A stretch of DNA of 64,000 nt, from positions 1 through 64,000 of the forward strand of contig JAKSZP010009543.1 of assembly GCA_022478985.1 (NCBI GenBank), written 5' to 3'. Of this stretch, positions 19,670-31,017 are shown piece after piece. Each line of letters opens with the position of its first letter. The first letter of the stretch is position 1. The DNA is from Massospora cicadina (Eukaryota > Entomophthoromycota > Entomophthoromycetes > Entomophthorales > Entomophthoraceae). Below the pieces are notes generated by a model. The model was not told the origin of the DNA, did no database searches, and saw only the letters and a program-made list of their open reading frames with translations. The position numbers and the translations under genes are program-made.

Positions 19670-22600
19670 CTATCTCTTGTTGCCAGCGGGAACGCCACTT
19701 ATGGGGAGGGGGAGGGAACGTGTGAAGGGGACGTAGCCACTATTGAGCACGTGTGGAGGAAGGATTCTGATTTGATGAACCAGACTGGGAACCAAGAGGA
19801 GACCAGCTGTCAGCCACGCGGTGGGAGGTATCCAAACATCCACGTTTGAAAGTGGTCCACCAAATGAGACCAGAATCTGTGGACAGTTTCTGGGAGGGTG
19901 GGGGTGGAGCCTGCGATGGCATCTAAGACAATCGTGTGGATGGTCCACATGGCGATTGCAACCACCAGAGCACGGAGGGAGGGTGGAAGGGGAGGCCATT
20001 GATAAAGCAAACATATCTCTTCACAGACTGAAGGGATGTGTTTGATTCTGGCCCAGTAAACGTTGAACTTCGCGCCATATCACTTTAGAGGTGGGGCACT
20101 TCTCCAGGCGGTGGAACAGAGTTCCATATTGGCCACACACGACACAGGATGAGTGTAAAGCATTAGAGCGCTCAGCTGTATGATACACCCGCCTCAGGCA
20201 GCGCCACACATGGGAGCGGACTTGAGGCTGCAACAGAGGGTGATGTACATATTTCCAGATTGTTTTTTGGGTCTCAATGGAATAAGGGATGTCCATCATG
20301 TCCAGGTAGTCCACCCTGGATAGGACATGGGGCCGAATGGGGATCACGCCATCATGGATGGGTAGCCCCTGTACCTCTTGTGTGAACTGAGGAGAGGGGC
20401 GGCCTCTTTGGGTTGTATGTCCACTAATACAAATTCTCCACTCTGCGCTCCGCATGGAGAGTATGATTCGTTTGTAGTGGGTTTTTGTCCCGTGAGGACC
20501 TGTGGCCGATGTGTGTGATGCGAGGTATTTCATCAGGGAGTGGGGGTTTGATGGATTGTTGAGGCCCAAAGCTCGGGAGAAGTTAGAGCAGGCTGCGCGG
20601 GACCAGTGTTGGGATGGGAGTGTAGGAGCGGTGATGACCACAATCCAGGTGCCCAGGATCTTGGCAGCATGGGCTTTGAAGTCAAGCAGGCCCATGCCAC
20701 CATGATGATGAGGGCCAAACATGACCTCCAGCTGCACTGGTGGAGGGCGGCCTGACCAAAGCCATCCTTGCAGCAAGGCATACAAGAATTTGAAGAAGCT
20801 TGGGGAGAAGGGGATGGCGTGGGCTCTGAACCAGACTTTGGATAGGAGCATAGAGTTGGCTAAAACAACCCTGCCAGTGAGGGTAGTAGGGTGGGCTCTG
20901 AGAGAGGCGATTCGCTTCATCACGTTGTCCAGAATATGGCACTCCATTACTGCTGACGTGTATCCGCCTGCCTCCATCCACACGCCCAGATGGCGCACTG
21001 GTCCTATGGTAGGACGTGGCACGAAGGGGAGCACCAGTGGAGCGGTGTGTGTTGAGTTAGTAAGGCGTGGTCGTGGGCGAGCAGATGGGCCAGGTTGGGA
21101 ACTAATTGCTGGGTCAGCAGTTCTGAAACTGACCAAGGAGGATGATTTCAGTTTTGGAGGCGTTCAGTGCCGCGTTGCTTACCCGGGAATATTCCTGGAT
21201 GAGAGCTTCAAGCGCGCGATCATCTTGATTATTGGACACCCCAACCACATAATCATCTGCAAACGCCAATATTTTGACTTGGGCTTGGCCTGGCACATGG
21301 ACCCCAGTGAGTTGGGCATTCACATTTTGAAGTAGTGGGTCAAGGCTGAAGTTGTATAAGAGTGGGCTAAGGGGGTCACCTTGTCGCAAACCCCTTTGAG
21401 GGTGGACTACTTCCATTAGGAAGCCAGGGTCACGCACTGCCATTGTTGCAGATTCCGTGAGCAGCATCACCCAGTTGATGAAGCGAGGGGTAGGCGGAAT
21501 TGATGTAGGCAGGCTCTTAGGTATTCCCAGTTTACTCTATCATAGGCCTTTTGTTGTTCCAAGAATACAAGTGCCCCAGAGGCTGTGGACTGACATACAT
21601 TAGCCACAGAGTGCACGTTATCCCAAATTGACCTTCCTGGGGATGAAACTGAATTGTTCTGGGGAGATGGTGGCAGATGCTACAGTCCCTAATTGGTTAG
21701 CCATAATTTTTGTTAAAATTTTGGTGTCTGTGTTTGTTAGAGAGATGAGGTGCCAGTTGGCTAAGTCAATCTTATCCCCTTTCTTGAAGAGTGTGACAGT
21801 AAAGGCCTCATGTCCTCCTTGTAGGAGGCGCATTTCCAACAGGCTTTGGTTAAGTGAGGCAAGCAGAAGTGGGGATATATATTTGAAATATTTTTTGTAG
21901 AACTCATATGGAATGCCATCTGGGCCTGGGCATTTTCAGTTTGGCGCACCACAAATGGCTGTCCATAATTTGTTTGGAGTAATTAAATTCATTATTTCCG
22001 GGTATCAGAAAATGGTGCAGATATGATCTCAGTTAAGAAATTCTGCCACTTTGGCCAGCTAAATTGGTACAGCTTGGTACAACTTGGAGTAATATTTTTG
22101 CATTTTAGATTGCCACTTCGGCTGGTGTATCCACAATAGAATTATCTGATCTTCGCACCTGTGTGCAGGCCACGCTCTGGCGTGGTGCAAAAATTTTTTA
22201 AAGAAATATGCGGTGCACTTGTCTCCTTTTGTGATGCATGTGGCCCTGTATTGAACACAAACCCGATGTTTGTGTTGCCTTTCAAGTGCGTTGAGGTGGG
22301 TGGTTGCCTCCGCCCACTTCTGGCCCCATACAGGGCTGTATTTTGTAGCTGAAATATTGGACTCCAAGTGTGCCAATTCTGCCAGAGTGCGCGAGATAAC
22401 CACCAATGTGGCTCTTGAGTTTCTGGAGGAGAGATGGCGAGAGTGGCAGATGGTGTCCTCTTTGAAAGTTGCCCATGTTGAAATGGGGTCCGCGCAAAAC
22501 GGTGCAACAAACTTTTTTGCCAAAGTTTGCATTTCCACCCACATGGAAATCCTGGCGATGCGAGCTTGTGGGGGGGCAGATTTTGCACCAATGTGGGGCC

Positions 22601-23323
22601 TTAGCAACTGTTACAGGTAGGTGGTATGTTATTGAGACCAGTTGGTGGTCAGAGAATTCCATTTTCGTTGTTTTAAAGTGGGAGATGTGGGGTTGGAATT
22701 TTGCTGGCATTAGATTAAAGGTCGATGCAGGTCATGGACCTTAATTGGCCATTGTGGATGTGGGGACACGTCATGTTTTTGAGCAGCGGGGCATGTCGTG
22801 GCAGCGCATCCATTAACCCAAGGGTGGCCTTTAGAACGCGTAGTTCAACGTGACCCTGTGGAGCGTGGGGTGAGGGAGGCCACCGGTCCATTGATGAGGT
22901 TAGCCAACAGTTCATGTCGCCGACTAGGAAAGAATCAGGGGGTAGTGGGAGGGATTTGACCAATGAGAAAAAAACCTGACGCTCGTGTGCACCTATGGGG
23001 CATAGATGTTGACGATTGCATGCACTACATTGGCCCATGAGAAGGTGATGACGAGCACTCGGCCATTTAGGAATGTTTCTGAGGATATAAATTTGAAAAA
23101 TTATTTTTCCAAATTAGCACCCCACAGTGCATCGACCAAAAGGATAGGGATGGGAGGAGCGTTGTTTTCCAAGATTCCTCAGAACCTCGTGGACAGTGGG
23201 ACTCCTGGATGGCCAGGATATCCACGGGTAAATTGTGTTGTAAAAACTCAGTTTTCTAGCCCAGGATGGGGAGGCCTTGAGTCTGGCGATATTCAACGTC
23301 CCTAAAGTGAAGGTTTCCCCCAT
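19670..23323 (-). pseudogene. LINE-B2 ORF2 (endonuclease-RT), broken
   Basis: It starts at the ATG at 23323 (MGETFTLGTLN). Endonuclease blocks include NIYAP-like residues, a GDMNCWL block (about 22920) and the SDHQLV block (about 22650). RT includes FKKGDKIDLANW (about 21790), GLRQGDPLSPLLYN (about 21390) and FADDYVVGVS (about 21270). The longest open stretch is 371 codons (21136-20021), covering the thumb and the knuckle CVVCGQYGTLFHRLEKC (about 20140). The stop is at 19670 after GVPAGNKR. Multiple frameshifts separate the blocks. Confidence 0.88.
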
Positions 23324-24743
23324 CACACCTTAGGTGCGAGGGGTGGTCCCCTGGGCCCACCAGCCTCTTCTAGGTCCCCACGGGCTTTCACAGCAGTGTG
23401 GGTGTTAGCAGCAACGCTATCGGAGTTTTTGTTGATTTTTGTGGAAAGAGTTGTGTTGTCTTTGGCCTTCACTTTTTGTTTTCCTGACGTCGGACGAATT
23501 TTTTGTGGTGCAGATGAGTTCATTGCACCGTTGAGCAGGTCAAAAAAATTTTTCAGTTGGGATAGGTCCCAAGTCAGTTTTGACTGGAGCTTGGGTACAA
23601 TGATTGGGTGAGATCGAGTCTCCCACCAGATCCTCAGATTGAGTGGCCCACTCAGCATGGGCTTCCCAATCTGATTGGTTGATGGATTCCCAAGTTGCTT
23701 CCGCTGCAAAGGTTTCCATGTCCTCCTGGCGTTGTGAGTGTGGGATAGTGGTGGTGGCCTTGGCCATTTCCTTGGCCGCGGTCCTACGGGTCTGCTTAGC
23801 CTTCTAACATTCTTGCGGGTAGATAGGCTTTACCAATAGGTAGCAGCCTTGTGCTCCCCACGGGAAAGCCTCCTTGGTGCTTGCGGTTGGTTCATAGTGC
23901 GCCTCTCCATTGGCCATGGCCGCTGAGGGGTGCTCTTGGAATGTGACGCCCTCCTTGATGGGGCACGCATGCGCCTTGTGGCCAAACGCGTCACAGTGGG
24001 TGCAAATGGGGGGCGCGCTGTCCATGGTCACCCAGAATGGGTGGGTGGTATGCCCTGCAATATCAATAAAAGTGGAGTGCAGGATCTGGGTTAGGTCCTT
24101 CACGATCTCCTCAGTTGGGGTCAGAACTGAAATGACTTTGCTGGTGCACAGGTGTGGCATCAGCGTGAAGCATTGCATTTCAAAAGATTGTATTTCGCCA
24201 TATATGGCGAGACCATTTATTCAGGTGTTGTTCCAAAATGTCACGTTTTACCGTAGTAGGCAAAAAGTCAAACGTGAGTAAAACTTGGTTTGATTTTGTC
24301 CATCTGGTGCGTTTGGTTTTGACAACCCGTTGCCCTTCAGGGAGGTCAATCACTACGTGCACCACTGCAGCCTCGTCTGCTGATTTTTTGCTCTCAAAAC
24401 CTAGGTCCAGCCAACTGCGTGACATGGAGTGAGGTGCAATGTACACCGCGGTCAGGAAAATTTTGTGTACATCTTCACAAAATTTTTCCCATAAGGCCGT
24501 TTTTTGGATGTCCAGATACACGCGGACTCTGAATTCCACCAACAAAAGTGGTTGGGAGTGTGGCGTGTTGATGTACTGGTTGCATCATGCTTGCCATGCG
24601 AGTATCTCTGGGGAAATCGTGACCGCCAGTTTTTTAAGACTTTTGTCTATTCCGCCAGATTCTCTAGGGCGTTTTCAAACGTTGGAGGCCGCGGGCCTTC
24701 CACCTGCTCCTCTTACCCTGCTTGCCCAACTTCTCCCTGACAT
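23302..24743 (-). pseudogene. LINE-B2 ORF1 (CCHC protein), broken
   Basis: The ATG at 24743 starts a basic N-terminus (MSGRSWASRVRGAGGRPAAS). The middle frame (24545-24180) holds the conserved region with TFDFLPTTVKRDILEQHL. The next (24178-23804) holds the CCHC knuckle CTHCDAFGHKAHAC (about 24010) and ends at a TAG after PQEC, a stop shared with B4 but absent from B3 and B5. The last third (23709-23323) is Ser/Lys-rich. It is non-functional. Confidence 0.85.
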
Positions 24744-24837
24744 GGGGGCAGACTAATCTCCTCTGTGAGATTTATCAAACTAGATTTAGTCTTGAATTGA
24801 ATAGGTTGCAATAGTGATTGCAACAAGAAAGAAAAGT

Positions 24838-24854
24838 TCCACTTTCACATTTAT
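24838..24854. repeat. Right target-site duplication of LINE-B2
   Basis: tccactttcacatttat, a perfect partner of 19550-19566. Confidence 0.92.
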
Positions 24855-25560
24855 AATCGTGATATACAGTCTTCATACAGCTATATCCATTTGAGTGCAA
24901 CGTTACCAGTGCCAACTTCACCTATTTGCAAGTTAAAATTTAAAACAATATCTATTTGAAGCTCATTCCCTACTATACCTGGTGGTCAGAGGACATTGTT
25001 ATAGTGATTGCGGATTATTAAGGCAGTCCCCTATATTTATTTATTTAATTAGGAGTAAACTAATCCTCTTTTCTCAGTTGCCAGTAGCATACAGGTAAAA
25101 CCCCATCCTGGTACGCAAGGTTAACAAGTCCAGTGCTGGTGGGATCCTTTGGCATTCCTCTTGAGGTAAAATAGACTAGGATCTGTGTCCTTAATTCTCA
25201 AAAAGTTTCTTGCATCATGTCAACTACTGTGCCAAAAAAGCGCAATAATTCTGTTACAATCAGCATGTCATAGTTGTGGTTTGGTAACATAATTGCTGGC
25301 ATGAATATGGCAGTTGACTCAGATCAAAGAGGCAGCAAACTGTACACTCTTTTAAAAATGGTGCATTCTGATCCAGACATCCTGTATACCACCTAGTGTT
25401 TGCATCAGGTATCAATGGTAGCTTATCACCAACTTTTCTGATAAAATGGTAACAGGTGCACCTTTGTCTATGATTGTGCGACTTTTGGTCTTTTCCACAA
25501 AAATATCACAATTGGTAAACTCAGAATAAGGTGATACTTGATTATTTGACACATGTATCT
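24855..25560 (-). pseudogene. Gypsy-3 protease remnant
   Basis: Minus-strand translation around 25490-25430 gives RTIIDKGAPVTILSEKLV, the retropepsin active site (consensus D-T/S-G-A) with Lys in place of Thr. About 200 nt later NYDMLIVTELLRFFGTVVD matches the C-terminal ILGxDWL-x-GA block. An aspartic protease of this type cleaves the Gag-Pol polyprotein. Frames are broken and the active site is altered, so it is inactive. Confidence 0.7.
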
Positions 25561-25954
25561 AAGATATCTTTTTTTCAAAGTAAAGGCATGATGCCAGTTT
25601 AATCTGGGGGTATTCATTGATGATCATTTCTATGGGGATGTCAACGTTTACTCATTTAATTAAGGAATCATTTGAATAGGGTCATTGTTTGTCCAAAGAT
25701 TTTTGCTCCAGTATCTGGCAGGTGTAGGGCTTCTGGACCTCCTGGCTGGCCTCCTCTGCTTCCGCTTCCTTAGCCTGTGAGTTGGTCATTACATGTATGT
25801 TGCTGGAGGGTTGTTAGTACAGCAGCTTGTCATTGGGGGCGCCAGGTCCATTTAAAACAGCACATTGGTTTAAGGAAGAACAATCAAAGTTAAAGTGTTA
25901 GAGGTATATTTTCCCTTTTCTACTCCGCCCGTTCTTTTCTCTAGTCATAATGGC

Positions 25955-26640
25955 TCATCTGTATGGCGTTTACTTATTGCTAATCAGGGAAGTGTACTAC
26001 AAAGTGTCCTTATTGCCTGCAGTTAAGGCATGTCACTCCAAAGATATCTCAACTGGTAATCATTAAACTTTCTCACCTGAGAATTGAATGGAGGATTATT
26101 GGCCGCCCGTAGTGTGGTCCTCAAAAAAGGTGCCTAATGATGGTCATTAGCAAATTCCTTTCAATTCTGTTAGGTCTGAATACTGCGGATAGTCATTTCA
26201 GGAAGTTGACAATCTTGAGTAAGGGTATCTCTTGAAAACTGGGTTATTGCATTTAAAAGCTTATGGTGTGGTTTCACTTCTGAAGTCATAGTGATCCCAA
26301 TGTCAACATCAGATAGTATTCCTGCTTCTACTAAGGCGTGGGCTTCTAGAGTAAGTTGATTAGTGAACTTGGGTAAGGTTTCAATAACTGGAACCCAATT
26401 CTCAATGAGTCACCTTTTGTTGGACCATTTTTTTCTAGGCTCCAAAGTAGTTGTAGCACCATGATCTTAACTTCCTGGTAGTTGATGGAGCTGCCCATCA
26501 CGTATCAAGTTACCTGGTCAACGCTTTTTAACGTATAAGGTGGATACTAGTAACATTTCCTTATGATAATCCAAAGCTTCCTCTATAGAAAATTTGAAGC
26601 GCTTAAAAACCGTACAAGTTTCCATCTCAATTAAACAGAC
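25955..26640 (-). pseudogene. Gypsy-3 gag remnant with CCHC knuckle
   Basis: The minus-strand frame from 26640 has a capsid-like helical region (FSIEEALDYHKEM, FTNQLTLEAHALVEAGI, PHHKLLNAITQFSRD). Near 26020 there is a degraded zinc knuckle TCLNCRQxGHFVVHFP, where the last Cys reads His and one codon is a stop. It is followed by the protease fragment. The order gag-protease on the minus strand agrees with RT and RNase H on the far side of LINE-B2. Confidence 0.62.
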
Positions 26641-29484
26641 GCAGCTTTCCAATATAAACATTTTTGTCCCACTCAGGGCTGCATAATTTAGGGGTTAACT
26701 GTGTTGTTTCTTTGCTGGTAATTGATGCACCAATGTGAAGAGCATACATGTGTCAGGGAGCTGAACTTGAGTCCTACACAGTCTTTTATTATGTAGCGGG
26801 TTTCTCAGTTTGTATTATGGCAACTAACAGATAGATCTCTCTAGGAGAGGCATAGTATTCATCCCCAGAGTTGTTGCTGTCCATAACCCAGCTTTTTTGC
26901 CTTTCATAATTAGCAATAAGTTCTTTAGTAATTTCTTTGGCCTTGATCTGATTGCACTGACAGCGCCCTTCCTTGGAATCTTATTTAATTCATTGATCTC
27001 AAGTTTCAAGTCCTGTTAGTATTTATTTTCAGCTTCTAATTCCCACTTAGGTATTGCAGTTTCTCAACTATATTCTAAAGGATTCTCTACAGTCAGGAAT
27101 TCTGTCAGCATATGTTGTAATTTGGTTGGATGCATCCTTGAGTTGGTCCACAGGGGATTTTTGTTCTAAAAGTAACTTATCATTGGGTTAATGCAGGGTA
27201 TCCAAGTTGGTCTTAAGCTGGGTGCATTCTACTAATTTAGTGAATAGAAGGTTAAAGGCTTGGATCAATTGGTGCTACTAATTGCCTCTACAGAAATTAA
27301 CCAATCTAATAACTTTGTTACTCTGTGGACCTGAGGAAATAGGAATTGGGGTTTTGGCCGCTCTGTGGTTACTCCTCTCCCCATGAAGCTGGATAAGGTT
27401 ACAGCTACCAAATCTAAGTGCCAGTGGCACGTCAGTTTAAGATAGCTATATGATCCCTAGTATATGCTACAGAGGATTGATTCCTACACTCAGTCAGTCA
27501 ACTCTTAATAAAAATTTTTGGTATTAGCCCCCACCATATTGACATCTTTATTCTAATTTAAAGTTATGTCTTGATGGTTCAAGAGCACCCTTATAACCCA
27601 CAGAAGCTCCTGATACAGCTAAGGCACTAATTAGTCCATGTGGCTGTGTACGATGGTAATGCATTAATGAACTTAGACACCCATTCCTTTGACTTCCAAA
27701 GATGTTTGATAAAGGCGCTCCAGCAGAATGTAATTATCATTCTGTTATGTCTGCCAAATCTCATGACATCACCAATTCTATGTTGTGGCAGGCCAACACT
27801 TGCAGTAGCTGCCAAATTAAGGGTGGACCGTATACAACTAGGTATTCCATCATGCTCTGATGGGAGTTAAGAACCTAATGAGTCCTTTAGTAATGGCGTC
27901 TAGATAGGCCTTTCATAGCTCATAATGATGAGCTTGGTCTCTTTGGTTTAAAAACATACTCATTGAGTTTTCTAAAGGGATCTCTATCATATAAATGATA
28001 CCTTTGAGGAGCCACTTCATGATGTGGTAGAACTGCTCAGAAGTAACATCAGTTGACCTTTCTTGTTGTTATAACTTGTATGTCAGACAGGCTGTAAGTT
28101 GTATCTTCATTGGAGCATCACCTGGGTTATACAAAAAGCAAAAAGTGAAAAGGGGAGGTTCCTTATCTTAGATCTCCGTAGGCTCACCATTGTACTTCGA
28201 TCTGAAGCCCACAAGGTCCTGACTGAAGTATGTGGATTGGTGGTTGGAACTGGTCATGACTTCAAGATAAGATTGTTGTTTTGGGTTGAATCTTTAGCCC
28301 CCTGTTTTGAGCACCACTATTGCGTTTCTGGTGGATAGCATTTATAAGTTTTTAATACAGAATAATATTGCACAGGACCTAAGTACCACTGATGCAATGG
28401 TAAGACAATTTGATGATTGCTGTCCCTTAAGATATTATAATATTTAAATAAAAAATAATGCCTAAATAATTATTTTTATTAGTAGAATTGCACTACTGCC
28501 CAGTTCAGGAATTTATTGCAAGCTTTTTTCTATACCAACAGAGTCACAATGTTGTTTAATCTTCCCAAAAGCCCCCTCCTTGCTTCATTGTCACAGTTCC
28601 TATACTAATTGCTATGGCTGCTCTACTGTATCCAATTAGGTTTCAGTAGAGTGAGTTTGCATGTTGGCCATGCAGGTAAGTCTGAACTTCTTGACCATAC
28701 AGTTTCACTTGATATTCATTCATTAGTGGGTTTCTGTCAGAATCATATATGTTCATCTATATTTTCTATACATTGTAATGGTGACAATTGACTGCCATAC
28801 TTCAAATCTAAATGACTATGATAAAGAATTTTGATCACCAATTTGGCAACCAACCAGTATAGCAATGACTTGTATTGCTCAGCCATATCAATTTCCAACA
28901 AGGACACAGGCAAAACAGCAGCGGATTACCAGTATCAATATAGTGTAGCATGTCTTGTGCGCAACTCAATTAAAGTTCTTTTTTGGAAAAAAATAGTACT
29001 GCTCTTGTCAACTAGGGCCAGTGCTTGTCCTTTACAGCTTCATTTAATCCAAAGAGCTTATCATAGGGATTGGCAAACAGACTTATTGGTACTCCTCACC
29101 TCCAAGTCCAAGATTATCTAGTTACTAAAGTCTTGATATTATTTAGTTCCTCAACTGGTAAAATGTGAAAATCAACAATTTGATACCGCTTAAACTGTTT
29201 ATGATATGCCTATTACTCTACTAGAAGCACATGGTTTTTGCCATGGTTGGGAAGGATGAACCTAGATGCAAATACCAGTTATAAACTAGATCATCAGAAT
29301 GGCATATTTACACAATGAAAACTTCAGTAATTTCTATTTGAATTTGGTCCTCACTATCATTTGATGCTCTGACAGAATGGTGAAGCTACAACTAGCTTTT
29401 AATGGAATGCCTTTTGATTCCAAAATCATGTTAAAAACTGCTTGGTGTGTTTTCAAAAATTTTATACTTGATGAATTTATGTAT
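26641..29484. other. 2.8 kb AT-rich DNA with no supportable gene
   Basis: Both strands are rich in stops. It probably holds the 5' part of gypsy-3 and the 3' part of gypsy-4. Minus-strand pieces near 27960-27800 (RDQAHHYEL-like) may be gag N-terminus but cannot be assigned. Frames of 60-96 codons at 27640-27870, 28609-28791 and 28831-29121 show no known motif. Confidence 0.4.
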
Positions 29485-29736
29485 TTATTTAATGGCAAAA
29501 ATATAAGCGCCTGTTTTTAAGGAAGAAGCCTTTGTTCTTCCATTTATAATAAAGTGGGAGGTTTGGCCTAATATTATAGCAAAACTTCTAAAATCATTTT
29601 TGGCCCATAAGTCCTCATGAAGAAGTCCTAATAATAAAGTGTAATTGTTATTAGTTAAAACAATGTCTGGAGCTGATACCACTAGTGAGCCAAAACGCGG
29701 TGGCAACACACTATAAGCTCCTTTAAATGTAGTCAA
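29485..29736 (-). pseudogene. Gypsy-4 protease C-terminal remnant
   Basis: An 83-codon minus frame contains YSVLPPRFGSLVVSAPDIV and NYTLLLGLLHEDLWAKNDFR. The second block resembles the ILGxDWLxxxxAxIDF end of gypsy proteases. The active-site part would lie upstream, where SINE1 copy 2 interrupts. The assignment is moderate. Confidence 0.5.
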
Positions 29737-29814
29737 CTTAGCCCCACAGTTCCATAACGTTTAATTTGGTCAAAATTGAGTGCATTGCTAAGACTTTTCA
29801 CTGATTAGGTAACC

Positions 29815-29828
29815 ATAATGTTGAATGG
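29815..29828. repeat. Left target-site duplication of SINE1 copy 2
   Basis: ataatgttgaatgg, repeated as ataatgttaaatgg at 30109-30122 (one mismatch). Confidence 0.8.
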
Positions 29829-30108
29829 TAGGGGAGAATACCCCAGTGGTAGAATAGGGACCTCTACCGCTGCCTCCCTGAGTTTGATTCTGGTACAGGA
29901 ACTTTGGGTATGGGATAATCATGACTGTGTTGGCGTTACACAATAATGCCCCAAACTGAGATAGCAAATAGCAAAGGCGGTCCATGGAGTTCCTGGCCTA
30001 TCATACGCCACGCATAGAGGTTTTTCAGATTTTATCCTCCCTTCCCATTCATTTGATTTCTAAATAATCAGTGCATTATTGTCCCCAGGTCAGCCCACCT
30101 CAAATAAA
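29829..30108 (+). mobile_element. SINE1 copy 2
   Basis: This 280-bp copy is homologous to 10868-11144 throughout. Its A box lies in gaataccccagtggtaga and its B box in gagtttgattctgg. The end is gtcagcccacctc then aaataaa. A 14-bp duplication with one mismatch flanks it. No ORF. It is inserted in gypsy-4 between gag and protease remnants. Confidence 0.87.
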
Positions 30109-30122
30109 ATAATGTTAAATGG
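30109..30122. repeat. Right target-site duplication of SINE1 copy 2
   Basis: ataatgttaaatgg, the partner of 29815-29828. Confidence 0.8.
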
Positions 30123-30886
30123 TGACCAGCTATACATTGTAGCTCATGTCTTGAGCTTATAAACTGAAATTTAGGGAAGGTACATCCATATTTATTATCA
30201 CCATCTGCGTTGGTTAAGTTAACTTCCAAAGTTTCATCTTGTTTTAAATAAATTTTGGTCAATGCATTACAGAGTGCTTGATTCCCTCAATCCTTATATT
30301 GGTATGGCCGCGTATACCTCTTTCAACTTAGGGGCATATACAGAGGTGACCAGAAGTTCTTGGTGCCCCAATTGCCGTACATAAAGCATTATTTCAAACT
30401 TACTTTGTAATAAATTGATTTTCTGCAGCAACGAAGAGGTTTTAATATCACTTCCTCAATATTTACTGAAGGGAAAACAATTAATGAAGTTCCCTGTTTT
30501 GAAAATCATTTTTGTTTAAAAGAATGTCAAATTTTAAATGCTTTGTATAATGGAGTTGGTAAAAGTAGAGCATTCCACAACTACTCCACTTTAGCTTATC
30601 CCAAGTAATAGCCAGTATCCCAGTCTACCACATAAATTGTGAGATCAGAAATTTGAGCAGGGCAGTAAATTGCATAATGCCCTTGTAGGTTGCATACTTG
30701 ATAAATAATTTGACTCTAATCTAATTTATTGTAGTGAGGCCAGTAAGACCAGCTTGAATCTTGTTTCTGGAAGATATACCTATCATATTTTGAAAAACTC
30801 AGGTTGACTATGGATGTTTACTTAAAATTTTATGACGTTTCAGCAAAGAAAGTTAACCATTTTGAGTAATAGTATGTTTCTTGTTA
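30123..30886 (-). pseudogene. Gypsy-4 gag 3' part with zinc-knuckle remnant
   Basis: Near 30710-30640 on the minus strand, YQVCNLQGHYAIYC matches a Gag zinc knuckle (CxxCxxxGHxxxxC) whose first Cys is Tyr. A 64-codon minus frame (30262-30068) follows, possibly the gag-protease junction. The upstream part of gag is at 36202-36978, beyond LINE-B3. Confidence 0.6.
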
Positions 30887-30900
30887 AGCAAAGTTAATAT
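30887..30900. repeat. Left target-site duplication of LINE-B3
   Basis: agcaaagttaatat, repeated perfectly at 36188-36201. Confidence 0.9.
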
Positions 30901-31017
30901 CATTTAAATTTAAATTTAAATTTATTGCGGGGAAGGCTGACCATGGGATGGACACTTCTGAAGTTGACTCAACCAAGAAAACACTTAGTAACAGGAAGGC
31001 ACCCCAAAGAAGTGATG

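Larger units (their letters stand above)
19567..24837 (-). mobile_element. LINE-B2: full-length LINE-B (5.27 kb)
   Basis: The minus-strand order is: 5' UTR starting acttttctttcttgttgc, ORF1 with CCHC knuckle, an overlapping ORF2 with endonuclease, RT and C-terminal knuckle, a short 3' UTR, and the end ccccgcaataaatttaaaa. A perfect 17-bp target duplication bounds it. The 5' end coincides with those of B3, B4 and B5. It sits inside gypsy-3, separating gag/protease (right) from RT/RNase H (left). Confidence 0.93.

Noticed and set aside
22270..24281. Plus-strand frames up to 123 codons across LINE-B2 ORF1 and ORF2 (also in B3 and B4)
   Set aside because: Antisense shadows of the minus-strand ORFs, with no domain of their own.
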